Notes under the pieces: model-generated
Databases searched by the model: none
What the model was told of the DNA's origin: nothing
What the model saw: the letters and a program-made list of their open reading frames with translations, nothing else
Shown: in pieces, positions 48,190-56,010 of the stretch
Layout: the number at the start of each line of letters is the position of its first letter
Numbering within the stretch: the first letter of the stretch is position 1
Source of the DNA: Neotamlana nanhaiensis
GTDB lineage: Bacteria; Bacteroidota; Bacteroidia; Flavobacteriales; Flavobacteriaceae
Assembly (NCBI RefSeq): GCF_000943555.1
Contig: NZ_JTDV01000001.1
Location: forward strand, 806,001 to 870,000
DNA length: 64,000 nucleotides
Reading direction: 5' to 3'
Made by a program: the position numbers and the translations under genes

Positions 48190-48233
48190 TAAATTTAGCC
48201 ATAGAGCACAGCAATTCTATCCTGTGCTATCTG
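48190..48233 (-). promoter_or_regulatory. Regulon promoter element F, upstream of the PL22-like gene
   Basis: On the minus strand 48233-48217 reads CAGATAGCACAGGATAG. The repeat period is 9 rather than 10, so the first half has lost one base. TAAATTTA follows at exactly 19 bp (48197-48190). The start codon is 32 bp on. Confidence 0.72.
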
Positions 48234-48340
48234 TTAAATTATCATTTATTTACTTTAACAACTTGCGCATTCCAGTATTTTATTGGTATAACTTTTGATG
48301 CCTTAAATTCTGTTAAAAAAGACTTAACAAAGCATTTTAA

Positions 48341-48385
48341 CAGGATGCTACAGGATAGCATATCTGCCAATAGCACATATATTTA
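48341..48385 (+). promoter_or_regulatory. Regulon promoter element G, upstream of GH106
   Basis: 48341-48358 reads CAGGATGCTACAGGATAG, a nearly perfect repeat, and TATATTTA follows at exactly 19 bp (48378-48385). GH106 starts 29 bp on. It is divergent from element F with about 107 bp between the repeats. Confidence 0.8.
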
Positions 48386-48414
48386 CTAACCATAAAACGC
48401 CTTAATTAAACTAA

Positions 48415-51153
48415 ATGCAAAAAATAAAAATTATAGTATCTTGTTTAACAGTACTTTTATTTATCAATTGCGATAAAAAACAAGATGCTAGCACCACAGA
48501 AAATAGCATTATTCCCGAAATAACGAACTTGCAAAAGCCTTGGACACGCTGGTGGTGGATGGGTAGCGCGGTAGATTCCACCAACATAAAGCAAAACCTA
48601 ATCGATTTACACAAAGTAGGTATTGGCGGTGTAGAAATTGCACCAATTTACGGTGCTAAAGGTGAAGAAGACAACTTTATAGATTACTTATCGCCCAAAT
48701 GGATGAACATGTTAAGCTATACCACTAAAATAGCCGACAGTTTAAACATGCAAGTCGATTTAACTTTAGGTACCGGTTGGCCTTACGGCGGACCCCAAGT
48801 AACACCCAAATTTGCAGCCACAAAACTTATTACTGAAACATATGCTGTTAAAAAAGGCGAAACTTTTAAAAACACTATTGAAGTTTCAAACGAAAAAGAC
48901 AAAAAACTAGCCAGTTTTAATTACTTATTAGCTTATGGTGATAACGGTGAGTTTATCGATTTAACCAGTCAAGTTAAAGACAACACTATCAACTGGACCG
49001 CAGAAAACGCCAATTACAATATTATAGCTGTTTTTACAGGAAAAACAAGACAACAAGTTAAACGTGCCGCTCCAGGCGGAAGTGGTTACACGTTAGACCA
49101 CTACTCTACCGAGGCACTTAACCAATACGTTGTGCCTTTTGATGACGCATTAAATGGATTTGATGGGAATATCCGTTCTATATTTAATGATAGTTACGAG
49201 GTTTATGGCACCGATTTTACGCCGAATTTCTTTGAAGCTTTTAAAACCTTACGTGGTTACGATTTAAAACCGCATTTACAATTATTATTAAGTACCGAAG
49301 ATGATGACGAAGCTAACCGCATAAAGAGCGATTACCGCGAAACATTATCTGATTTACTTTTACATGATTTTGATGAACCTTGGACAACTTGGGCCAACAA
49401 ACACAACTTTAAGTCGCGTTTACAAGCTCATGGTTCACCAGGAAATTTATTAGATTTATATGCCGCTGCCGATATTCCAGAATGTGAAACCTTTGGTTCT
49501 ATGCCATACGATATTCCTGGTTTACGTCGTGAGCAAGAAGATATTCGCGAAGGCGATGCCGACCCAGTAATGTTGAAGTTTTCGTCGTCTGCAGCACATG
49601 TTGCAGGTAAGCCGTTAACCTCATCGGAAACCTTTACTTGGCTACGCGATCATTTTAAAGTGGCTTTATCACAAACCAAACCAGAGGTTGAAGACTTATT
49701 TTTAAACGGTGTTAACCATGTGTTTTTACACGGTACAACCTATTCGCCAAAACGTGCCACATGGCCAGGGTGGAAATTTTACGCATCGGTAAACTTTAAT
49801 CCTAATTTAGCGATTGGCGAAGATGAAAATCAGTTATTTAACTATATTGCCAATTGTCAAGCCTTACTTCAAGAAGGAAAACCCGATAACGACGTATTGC
49901 TATACTATCCTATTTACGATACTTGGGGAAGTCAATTAAAGAATCAATTATTTTTTCAGTTTAAAATACATTCTTTAAAAGAATGGCTGCACGACACGCC
50001 TTTTTACAATACTGGAAAATTATTAATGAATACGGGTTATGGTGTTGATTTCCTTTCGGATAATTACTTAAGTAAAGCGACTTTTGCCAACGGAAAAATT
50101 GAAGTTCCGGGTGGCGCATATAAAGCTATTGTTGTTCCTAATTGCGATAAAATGTCGCTTGAAACCTTAAAGCAGCTTATTGCTCTTAAAAAAGAAGGTG
50201 CAACTATTATTTTTGAAGGATTACCAAGCACAATTCCAGGATTTAACAACTACGAAGCACGCACTACGGAATTGAAAAAACTGTTAGCTGATAACGCAAA
50301 TATTACTGATGCTAGCGATGTTATTTCTAGTTTACTAGCTGCTAACATTGCTCCTGAAACTTTAGTAAATTCAGGGTTAAAATTTATAAAACGTGATGTT
50401 GATGGTAACAAAACGTATTATTTGGTAAATCATACTAATAAGGCCATTTCGGAGTTTATTCCTATTAACGGCATATACGACCACGTTGCTATTATCAACC
50501 CAAATACAGGTGCATTTGGAAATGGTAGCACGAAAATTGAAAACGGCAAAACATTAGTTCAAGTTTCAATTAAACCTGGTGAAGCGTTGTTCTTAAAAAC
50601 AATAGCATCGGCAACAGAAACGAATTGGGAATATTTTAATGCTTCAAGCGATGCGGTTGCTTTAAATGAACCATGGGAAGTATCATTTTTACGCGGTGGC
50701 CCAAGTTTACCTGAAACTAAAACGATTGATAGTTTACAATCTTGGACAACCTTCAACGAAGCATCAGCACATTTTTCGGGTACTGCTCAATACACCACCA
50801 CCATTACTATTTCTGATGAAAATACAGATAATTGGCTTTTAAAACTTGGTGATGTCCGCGAAAGCGCAAAAATTTGGGTAAATGATGAATTTATCGGTGC
50901 GCTATGGTCTAATCCTTTTGAAATTGAATTAGGAAAACTTAAACAAGGTGAAAACACGTTAAAAGTAGAAGTTACAAACCTATCTGCTAACCGCATTCGT
51001 GCAAAAGAACTTCGTGGTGAAGAATGGAAAATTTTCTACGAAATAAACATGGTAAACAAAGATTATCAAAAATTCGATGCTACACTATGGCAGCCTATGC
51101 TTTCTGGTATTTTAGGACCTGTAACCCTTACGTCTCTACAAAAAATAAACTAA
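48415..51153 (+). CDS. GH106 alpha-L-rhamnosidase lipoprotein
   Basis: This 912-residue protein has a lipoprotein signal (VLLFINCDKKQD). The start of the mature domain has the GH106 signature PWTRWWWMGSAVD followed by GVEIAPIYG and VDLTLGTGWPYGGPQV. The barrel continues with FNDSYEVYGTDFTPNFFEAF, RLQAHGSPGNLLDLYAAADIPECE and SSETFTW, and the C-terminus is a jelly roll (WLLKLGDVRESAKIWVNDEFIGALW). The enzyme releases terminal alpha-L-rhamnose, supplying the rhamnose pathway. It forms an operon with GH105 12 bp downstream and is driven by element G. Confidence 0.92.
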   Translation: MQKIKIIVSCLTVLLFINCDKKQDASTTENSIIPEITNLQKPWTRWWWMGSAVDSTNIKQNLIDLHKVGIGGVEIAPIYGAKGEEDNFIDYLSPKWMNMLSYTTKIADSLNMQVDLTLGTGWPYGGPQVTPKFAATKLITETYAVKKGETFKNTIEVSNEKDKKLASFNYLLAYGDNGEFIDLTSQVKDNTINWTAENANYNIIAVFTGKTRQQVKRAAPGGSGYTLDHYSTEALNQYVVPFDDALNGFDGNIRSIFNDSYEVYGTDFTPNFFEAFKTLRGYDLKPHLQLLLSTEDDDEANRIKSDYRETLSDLLLHDFDEPWTTWANKHNFKSRLQAHGSPGNLLDLYAAADIPECETFGSMPYDIPGLRREQEDIREGDADPVMLKFSSSAAHVAGKPLTSSETFTWLRDHFKVALSQTKPEVEDLFLNGVNHVFLHGTTYSPKRATWPGWKFYASVNFNPNLAIGEDENQLFNYIANCQALLQEGKPDNDVLLYYPIYDTWGSQLKNQLFFQFKIHSLKEWLHDTPFYNTGKLLMNTGYGVDFLSDNYLSKATFANGKIEVPGGAYKAIVVPNCDKMSLETLKQLIALKKEGATIIFEGLPSTIPGFNNYEARTTELKKLLADNANITDASDVISSLLAANIAPETLVNSGLKFIKRDVDGNKTYYLVNHTNKAISEFIPINGIYDHVAIINPNTGAFGNGSTKIENGKTLVQVSIKPGEALFLKTIASATETNWEYFNASSDAVALNEPWEVSFLRGGPSLPETKTIDSLQSWTTFNEASAHFSGTAQYTTTITISDENTDNWLLKLGDVRESAKIWVNDEFIGALWSNPFEIELGKLKQGENTLKVEVTNLSANRIRAKELRGEEWKIFYEINMVNKDYQKFDATLWQPMLSGILGPVTLTSLQKIN

Positions 51154-51164
51154 ATTATTATACA

Positions 51165-52289
51165 ATGAAAAAAATCAATCTGCTTTTAATTTTAAGCATC
51201 TTAATAACTAATATTTCATTAGCGCAACAGCCTTTTGATAAAGCCGAAATATTGAAAAACATGCAATTAGCAAATCAATATTTTATGAATAAATGGCAAG
51301 ATGTTGGCAAAACTATCGTAACAAATAAAGAGCGCCCTAGTAATATTTGGACGCGTGGTGTGTATTACGAAGGGCTAATGGCATTGTATGAAATTTATCC
51401 AAAAGAGGAATATTACAAATATGCATACGATTGGGCAGAATTCCATGATTGGGGATTCCGTTACGGCAGTGCAAACCGAAATGCAGACGATTATTGTGCT
51501 GCGCAAACTTACATCGATTTATACAACCTTGAACCGGATTCTAAAAAACTTAAAAATACCAAGGCTTGTATTAATATGCATTTAAACACACCACAACTAG
51601 ATGATTGGTCGTGGATTGATGCCATACAAATGGGGATGCCGGTATTTGCAAAGCTTGGAGTTCTTGAAAATGACGAACGCTACTTCGAAAAAATGTATGA
51701 TATGTACATGTACAGCCGCGATAAGCACGGTGACAATGGGTTATATAACCCGAAAGACGGATTATGGTGGCGTGATGCCGATTTCGATCCGCCATACAAA
51801 GAACCAAACGGCGAAGATTGTTACTGGAGCCGTGGTAATGGTTGGGTAATTGCCGCCTTAGCAAAGGTATTAACTATTATTCCAGAAGATGCACCACACA
51901 GAGAGCAATACATTATGGATTTAAAATCTATGGCGCAAGCTTTAGTGCCTATTCAGCGTAAAGATGGTTTCTGGAACGTGAGTTTACACGACCCTACAAA
52001 CTACGGCGGTAAAGAAACCTCTGGAACGGCTTTATTTATCTACGGAATTGCTTACGGAATAAACAACGGTATTTTAGATAAAGAAACGTATTTACCTGTT
52101 ATTGAAAAAGCTTGGAATGCCATTGTAAAAGATGCCCTACACAAAGATGGTTTCTTAGGATGGTTACAATCTACTGGAAAAGAACCAAAAGATGGTCAGC
52201 CACTTTCATACAAAAAAGTACCTGATTTTGAAGATTACGGCTTAGGATGTTTCCTTTTAGCAGGAGCAGAACTATACCGATTACAATAA
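51165..52289 (+). CDS. GH105 unsaturated rhamnogalacturonyl hydrolase
   Basis: The ATG at 51165 gives a 374-residue protein with a signal peptide ending in ISLAQ. The longer frame back to 51024 only overlaps GH106 and adds no sensible sequence. Motifs are TRGVYYEGLMALYEIYP, DWGFRYGSANRNADDYCAAQTY, WSWIDAIQMGMPVFAKLG with the probable catalytic Asp152, and YWSRGNGWVIAALAKVL. It removes unsaturated uronic acid from lyase products. It differs in sequence from the GH105 at 37787, so the two may split substrates, for example rhamnose-linked and galacturonate-linked ends. It is co-transcribed with GH106. Confidence 0.9.
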   Translation: MKKINLLLILSILITNISLAQQPFDKAEILKNMQLANQYFMNKWQDVGKTIVTNKERPSNIWTRGVYYEGLMALYEIYPKEEYYKYAYDWAEFHDWGFRYGSANRNADDYCAAQTYIDLYNLEPDSKKLKNTKACINMHLNTPQLDDWSWIDAIQMGMPVFAKLGVLENDERYFEKMYDMYMYSRDKHGDNGLYNPKDGLWWRDADFDPPYKEPNGEDCYWSRGNGWVIAALAKVLTIIPEDAPHREQYIMDLKSMAQALVPIQRKDGFWNVSLHDPTNYGGKETSGTALFIYGIAYGINNGILDKETYLPVIEKAWNAIVKDALHKDGFLGWLQSTGKEPKDGQPLSYKKVPDFEDYGLGCFLLAGAELYRLQ

Positions 52290-52304
52290 TTATCATCTAA
52301 AAAA

Positions 52305-52337
52305 TACAACCTGCCAACACGCAGGTTGTATTTTTTT
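52305..52337 (+). terminator. Terminator hairpin between GH105 and GH28
   Basis: TACAACCTGC (52305-52314) and GCAGGTTGTA (52321-52330) form a perfect 10-bp stem with a 6-base loop followed by seven Ts. GH28 begins only 33 bp later with no regulon element, so partial read-through probably sets its level. Confidence 0.8.
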
Positions 52338-52370
52338 ATTAAAATTCTTTCTTTTAAAATTTTCACCTAA

Positions 52371-53747
52371 ATGAAAAACATTAGCTTACTCGCTTTAATT
52401 ACTTTAATTGGTTTTGTTGGATGTAAATCCAAAGAAAAACCAGCAATAACTTATAACACTACAAAAGTTGAAGCGCCGTTTGACATGCCGGAAATTAAAA
52501 CGCCTAATTTCACTAATTGCGATACTTTAAATATTGTTGATTTTGGCGCGGTAGCTAGTGATAAAAACAAAACGAGTTTAGCTATTGAAAAAGCTATAAC
52601 CCAAGCCAACGAAAATGGATGCGGCGTTGTTTTAATACCTAAAGGTGAATGGTTAACTAAAAAATTACACTTTAAAAGCAATATAAACCTGCATCTTAGC
52701 GAAGGTGCAGTATTATTATTTTCTGAAAATCCTGAAGATTATTTACCTGCAGTACATACCACTTGGGAAGGTATGGAATGTTACAACTACTCGCCATTAA
52801 TTTATGCTTACAATTGTGAAAACATTGCCATTACAGGTAAAGGTGAATTAAAAGCTAAAATGGATGTTTGGAAAACTTGGTTTTCTCGCCCAAGACCACA
52901 CATGAATAGCTTGAAACACCTATACAATCTATCGGCTAAGAACCCAGACGTTAAAGCACGCCAAATGGTAAATGACAGCGCACATTTGCGTCCACAGTTT
53001 ATTCAGTTTAATCGCTCTAAGCACATTTTACTGGAAGATGTAAAGATTACTAATAGTCCGTTTTGGACCATCCATCCTTATCTTTCAAAAGACATCATCA
53101 TTAGAAACTTAAACGTATATGCACACGGACACAACAACGATGGCGTAGATCCTGAAATGTCGCAAAACATGCTGATTGAAAATTGCTTTTTCGATCAAGG
53201 TGATGACGCTATTGCCGTAAAATCTGGAAGAAACCAAGACGCATGGCGATTAAACACGCCAACTAAAAACTTGGTTATTAAAAATTCTACTGTAAAAAAC
53301 GGACATCAGTTACTTGCCATAGGAAGCGAACTTTCTGGCGGTGTCGAAAATGTTTATATGGATAATTGCGAGGTTTTAGATGGCGCAAAATTATTCCATT
53401 TAGTGTTCATTAAGACTAACGAACGCCGTGGCGGTTATGTAAAAAATATTTTTGTAAAAAACATAACTTCGGGTAAAATAGACAAAGGCATTCTAGGTAT
53501 TGAAACCGATGTGCTTTACCAGTGGCGCGATTTAGTGCCAACCTACGAAACCCGTTTAACACCAATTAGCAATGTGTATTTAGAAAACTTTAACGCTGGT
53601 AATGTTGAGTTTGTATCTCGAATTTTAGCCCAAGAAGCGCTACCTGCAAAAACTATTTCGTTAAAAAACATTGCTTGCGATACCATTCAAGGCGAACCAT
53701 ACATTCATGAAAATGTGGTTGATTTCACATCTACCAACACACCTTAA
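52371..53747 (+). CDS. GH28 family polygalacturonase-type lipoprotein
   Basis: This 458-residue protein has a lipoprotein signal (ITLIGFVGCKSKEK). Beta-helix and GH28 motifs are DFGAVASDKNKTSLAIEKAI, NNDGVDPEMSQNMLIENC (near 255), QGDDAIAVKSGRNQD (near 276) and HQLLAIGSELSGGVENVY. It probably hydrolyses galacturonic acid linkages from chain ends. It resembles the GH28 at 7282 only in overall fold and motifs. It follows the GH105 terminator and is the last glycanase before the redox gene group. Confidence 0.88.
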   Translation: MKNISLLALITLIGFVGCKSKEKPAITYNTTKVEAPFDMPEIKTPNFTNCDTLNIVDFGAVASDKNKTSLAIEKAITQANENGCGVVLIPKGEWLTKKLHFKSNINLHLSEGAVLLFSENPEDYLPAVHTTWEGMECYNYSPLIYAYNCENIAITGKGELKAKMDVWKTWFSRPRPHMNSLKHLYNLSAKNPDVKARQMVNDSAHLRPQFIQFNRSKHILLEDVKITNSPFWTIHPYLSKDIIIRNLNVYAHGHNNDGVDPEMSQNMLIENCFFDQGDDAIAVKSGRNQDAWRLNTPTKNLVIKNSTVKNGHQLLAIGSELSGGVENVYMDNCEVLDGAKLFHLVFIKTNERRGGYVKNIFVKNITSGKIDKGILGIETDVLYQWRDLVPTYETRLTPISNVYLENFNAGNVEFVSRILAQEALPAKTISLKNIACDTIQGEPYIHENVVDFTSTNTP

Positions 53748-53766
53748 CTTATAACAGTCCTTTAAG

Positions 53767-53796
53767 TTTGTCAATACATTAAATTCATTAATTTTG
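53767..53796 (+). promoter_or_regulatory. Housekeeping-type promoter of the Crp/Fnr gene
   Basis: TTTG at 53767-53770 and TAATTTTG at 53789-53796, separated by 18 bp, match the Bacteroidota -33/-7 pattern. The Crp/Fnr start lies 34 bp downstream. There is no CAGGATAG element, so this gene group is outside the pectin regulon. Confidence 0.6.
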
Positions 53797-53830
53797 CTTC
53801 AATAATTTAGCATCGAAGCATCATTATATT

Positions 53831-54388
53831 TTGAGTTTAGCATTAAAAAATCATATTGAAAAAATTGTATCTTTAACAGATGAAGAGTTTAAGTATGTGC
53901 TTTCTTTCTTCACTAAAAAAAAGCTTCAAAAACATCAATTTTTAATCGCAAGCGGTGCCCCTGTACAAACCGATCATTTTGTATTGAAAGGTTTACTAAA
54001 AGCCACTTACACCAATGATGAAGGCAAGCAACACATCTTACAATTTGCTATGGAAGACTGGTGGGTTACCGATTATCAAGCCTACTTTTTACAAACCAAT
54101 GCTACATTAAATATTGACTGTCTCGAAAATAGTGAAGTACTTTGTCTCACGCTAGAAAACAGAGAAAAACTATGTCGCGAACTTCAAAAAATCGAGCATT
54201 TTTTCCGCATAAAAACCAGTATGGGTTTTGTAGCTCAGCAACAACGCATTTTATCGTTATTAAACAAAGATGCCAAAGGACGCTACAATCAATTACTTGA
54301 ACAATATCCGCAACTCTTGCAGCGTGTTCCTAAAACTATATTAGCAGCTTATTTAGGGGTTACAAGAGAAACTTTAAGCAGGTTGTAA
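53831..54388 (+). CDS. Crp/Fnr-family transcriptional regulator
   Basis: This 185-residue protein starts with TTG; no in-frame ATG lies between the GH28 stop and that position. Residues of about 10-120 form a cyclic-nucleotide-binding-type beta-roll (HQFLIASGAPVQTDHFVLKGLLKATY, QFAMEDWW). The helix-turn-helix VPKTILAAYLGVTRETLSRL ends the protein. No cysteine cluster for an iron-sulfur site is seen, so it is more CRP- than FNR-like, and the effector is unknown. A CRP-type palindrome lies between it and the next gene (54399-54414), suggesting that it controls MdaB and perhaps itself. Confidence 0.88.
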   Translation: MSLALKNHIEKIVSLTDEEFKYVLSFFTKKKLQKHQFLIASGAPVQTDHFVLKGLLKATYTNDEGKQHILQFAMEDWWVTDYQAYFLQTNATLNIDCLENSEVLCLTLENREKLCRELQKIEHFFRIKTSMGFVAQQQRILSLLNKDAKGRYNQLLEQYPQLLQRVPKTILAAYLGVTRETLSRL

Positions 54389-54398
54389 TACTTGTAAA

Positions 54399-54414
54399 TG
54401 TGATATACATCACA
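54399..54414 (+). promoter_or_regulatory. CRP-type operator palindrome
   Basis: TGTGATATACATCACA is TGTGA, six bases, TCACA, the classic CRP/FNR-family half-site pair. A second, degenerate half-site (TGTGATATATG) begins at 54422. It lies 75 bp before the MdaB start and 10 bp after the regulator stop. Confidence 0.65.
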
Positions 54415-54488
54415 ATAAATATGTGATATATGTCCTTAACCTAAACCTTACTTTCTTCCGAAATTTGCCTAATAAATAAAGGCAATAC

Positions 54489-55088
54489 ATGAAGAATATT
54501 TTTGTAATAAATGGCGGCAAAAAGTTTGCCCATTCGGGAGGAAAATTTAATCAGACGATAGTTGATGTTGATACTGATTTTTTCACTACCAAAAACGGTT
54601 TCAATTTAAAAATAACCGACATAAATCAACCTTACAATCTAACAGAAGAAATAGAAAAATTCATTTGGGCAGATGTAATTATTTACCACTTTCCAGCTTG
54701 GTGGATGGGTATGCCTTATGCCTTAAAAGAATATTTCGATAAGGTTTTAACTGCTGGTCACCAAAAAGGTTTATACCGAAGCGATGGCAGAAAAGCAGAA
54801 AACCCTGCTATAAATTACGGCACCGGAGGATTACTAAAAGGTAAAACATACATGGTTACCACAACTTGGAATGCTCCTGAAACAGCATTTACATTACCTG
54901 ATGAGTTTTTTAAAGAAACTTCTGTAGACGATGGTATCCTTTTCGGGTTTCATAGAATGAATGCTTTTTTAGCGCTAGAACCTCTTAAAAGTATCCATTT
55001 TCATGATGTTGAAAAAAACAATGGAAACGAACAGGTACAAACTCATATGACGAATTACTTAACACATTTAAAATCGATTTTTAAATAA
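54489..55088 (+). CDS. MdaB-like NAD(P)H quinone reductase (flavodoxin fold)
   Basis: This 199-residue cytoplasmic protein begins MKNIFVINGGKKFAHSGG and has ADVIIYHFPAWWMGMPYALKEYFDKVL, the MdaB/YhdA-type flavodoxin-fold pattern, then GLLKGKTYMVTTTWNAP and FHRMNAFLALEPL. It should reduce quinones by two electrons with FAD. It starts 100 bp after the Crp/Fnr stop, beyond the CRP-type operator. A DJ-1 gene follows after 2 bp. Confidence 0.88.
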   Translation: MKNIFVINGGKKFAHSGGKFNQTIVDVDTDFFTTKNGFNLKITDINQPYNLTEEIEKFIWADVIIYHFPAWWMGMPYALKEYFDKVLTAGHQKGLYRSDGRKAENPAINYGTGGLLKGKTYMVTTTWNAPETAFTLPDEFFKETSVDDGILFGFHRMNAFLALEPLKSIHFHDVEKNNGNEQVQTHMTNYLTHLKSIFK

Positions 55089-55090
55089 AT

Positions 55091-55852
55091 ATGATACGAA
55101 AACAATTATTAATAGCGCTTTGCGCATTGGTTGCTTTAAAAAACTATGCGCAGATTAAAAACTCAAACAACATGGATAAAAAAATATTAATTGTACTTAC
55201 AAGCCACAGTGAAAAGGGAAATACTGGCAAAAAAACTGGTTTTTATTTAAGTGAAGTGTCTCATCCTTGGGACGTATTTAACAATGCGGGGTACACCGTA
55301 GATTTTGTTAGCCCAAAAGGCGGAAAAGCACCCGTTGATGGTTTTGATTTAGATGACCCAATCAATAAAAAATTCTGGGAAAACGAATTATATCATCATA
55401 AGATTGAAAACACAAATACACCTGCTCAAATTAACCCTGATGAATATGCTGCTATATTTTATGCAGGTGGACATGGTACCATGTGGGATTTTCCAGAAAA
55501 TGAAGCACTAGCCACTCTTGCTCAAAAAATTTATGAAAACAATGGAGTGATTAGTGCCGTTTGCCACGGACCAGCAGGTTTGGTAAACATAAAACTGAGC
55601 AACGGTAAGTATTTGGTTGATGGCAAAAAAATAAATGCCTTTACAAACGAGGAAGAAAGCGCCGTTAAATTAGAAAAAATAGTACCGTTTTTACTTGAAA
55701 GTAAACTTATTGAACGTGGTGCCATTTTTGAAAAATCGGCACCATGGCAAGTGCATGTTACTGTAGATAGTCGTGTGGTAACTGGCCAAAATCCACAATC
55801 GGCACATCAAGTAGGTGAAGCTACACTCAAAGAAATTGAAAAACTAAAATAA
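55091..55852 (+). CDS. DJ-1/PfpI (Hsp31-type) protein with signal peptide
   Basis: This 253-residue protein has the class I glutamine-amidotransferase-like fold: ILIVLTSHSEKG, FYAGGHGTMWDFPEN and the nucleophile elbow AVCHGPAG (Cys158, His159), as in Hsp31/HchA-type chaperone-glyoxalases. The first 21 residues (MIRKQLLIALCALVALKNYAQ) look like a signal peptide, which would put it in the periplasm. A start at Met28 (55172) would make it cytoplasmic. It is co-transcribed with the quinone reductase and ends at a strong terminator. Protection against aldehydes such as methylglyoxal or lactaldehyde is a guess. Confidence 0.85.
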   Translation: MIRKQLLIALCALVALKNYAQIKNSNNMDKKILIVLTSHSEKGNTGKKTGFYLSEVSHPWDVFNNAGYTVDFVSPKGGKAPVDGFDLDDPINKKFWENELYHHKIENTNTPAQINPDEYAAIFYAGGHGTMWDFPENEALATLAQKIYENNGVISAVCHGPAGLVNIKLSNGKYLVDGKKINAFTNEEESAVKLEKIVPFLLESKLIERGAIFEKSAPWQVHVTVDSRVVTGQNPQSAHQVGEATLKEIEKLK

Positions 55853-55861
55853 GTTTTTAGC

Positions 55862-55911
55862 CAAAAGACTGATGAATAAAACGCAATTAATCATCAGTCT
55901 TTTGTTTTTTT
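55862..55911 (+). terminator. Terminator hairpin after the DJ-1 gene
   Basis: CAAAAGACTGATGA (55862-55875) and TCATCAGTCTTTTG (55891-55904) are perfect 14-bp complements followed by a run of Ts. It insulates the redox genes from element H, which begins 2 bp later. Confidence 0.8.
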
Positions 55912-55912
55912 A

Positions 55913-55957
55913 CAGGATGCCACAGGATAGAAATACAGGAGTTAAGGAGTAGTTTTA
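55913..55957 (+). promoter_or_regulatory. Regulon promoter element H, upstream of the esterase-GH43 fusion
   Basis: 55913-55930 reads CAGGATGCCACAGGATAG, a nearly perfect 10-bp direct repeat. The box TAGTTTTA lies at exactly 19 bp (55950-55957). The start codon is 53 bp further. Confidence 0.78.
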
Positions 55958-56010
55958 TTTTTATATGTATTTTTACTAGCAATTACATATAATAAGACAA
56001 AACGCCTAAC

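Noticed and set aside
48158-48214. Upstream start of the PL22-like gene at 48214
   Set aside because: It would put the -7 box of element F inside the coding region and hide a clean signal peptide starting at 48157.
51024-51164. N-terminal extension of the second GH105
   Set aside because: It overlaps the end of GH106 in another frame and precedes a clear signal peptide that starts at 51165.
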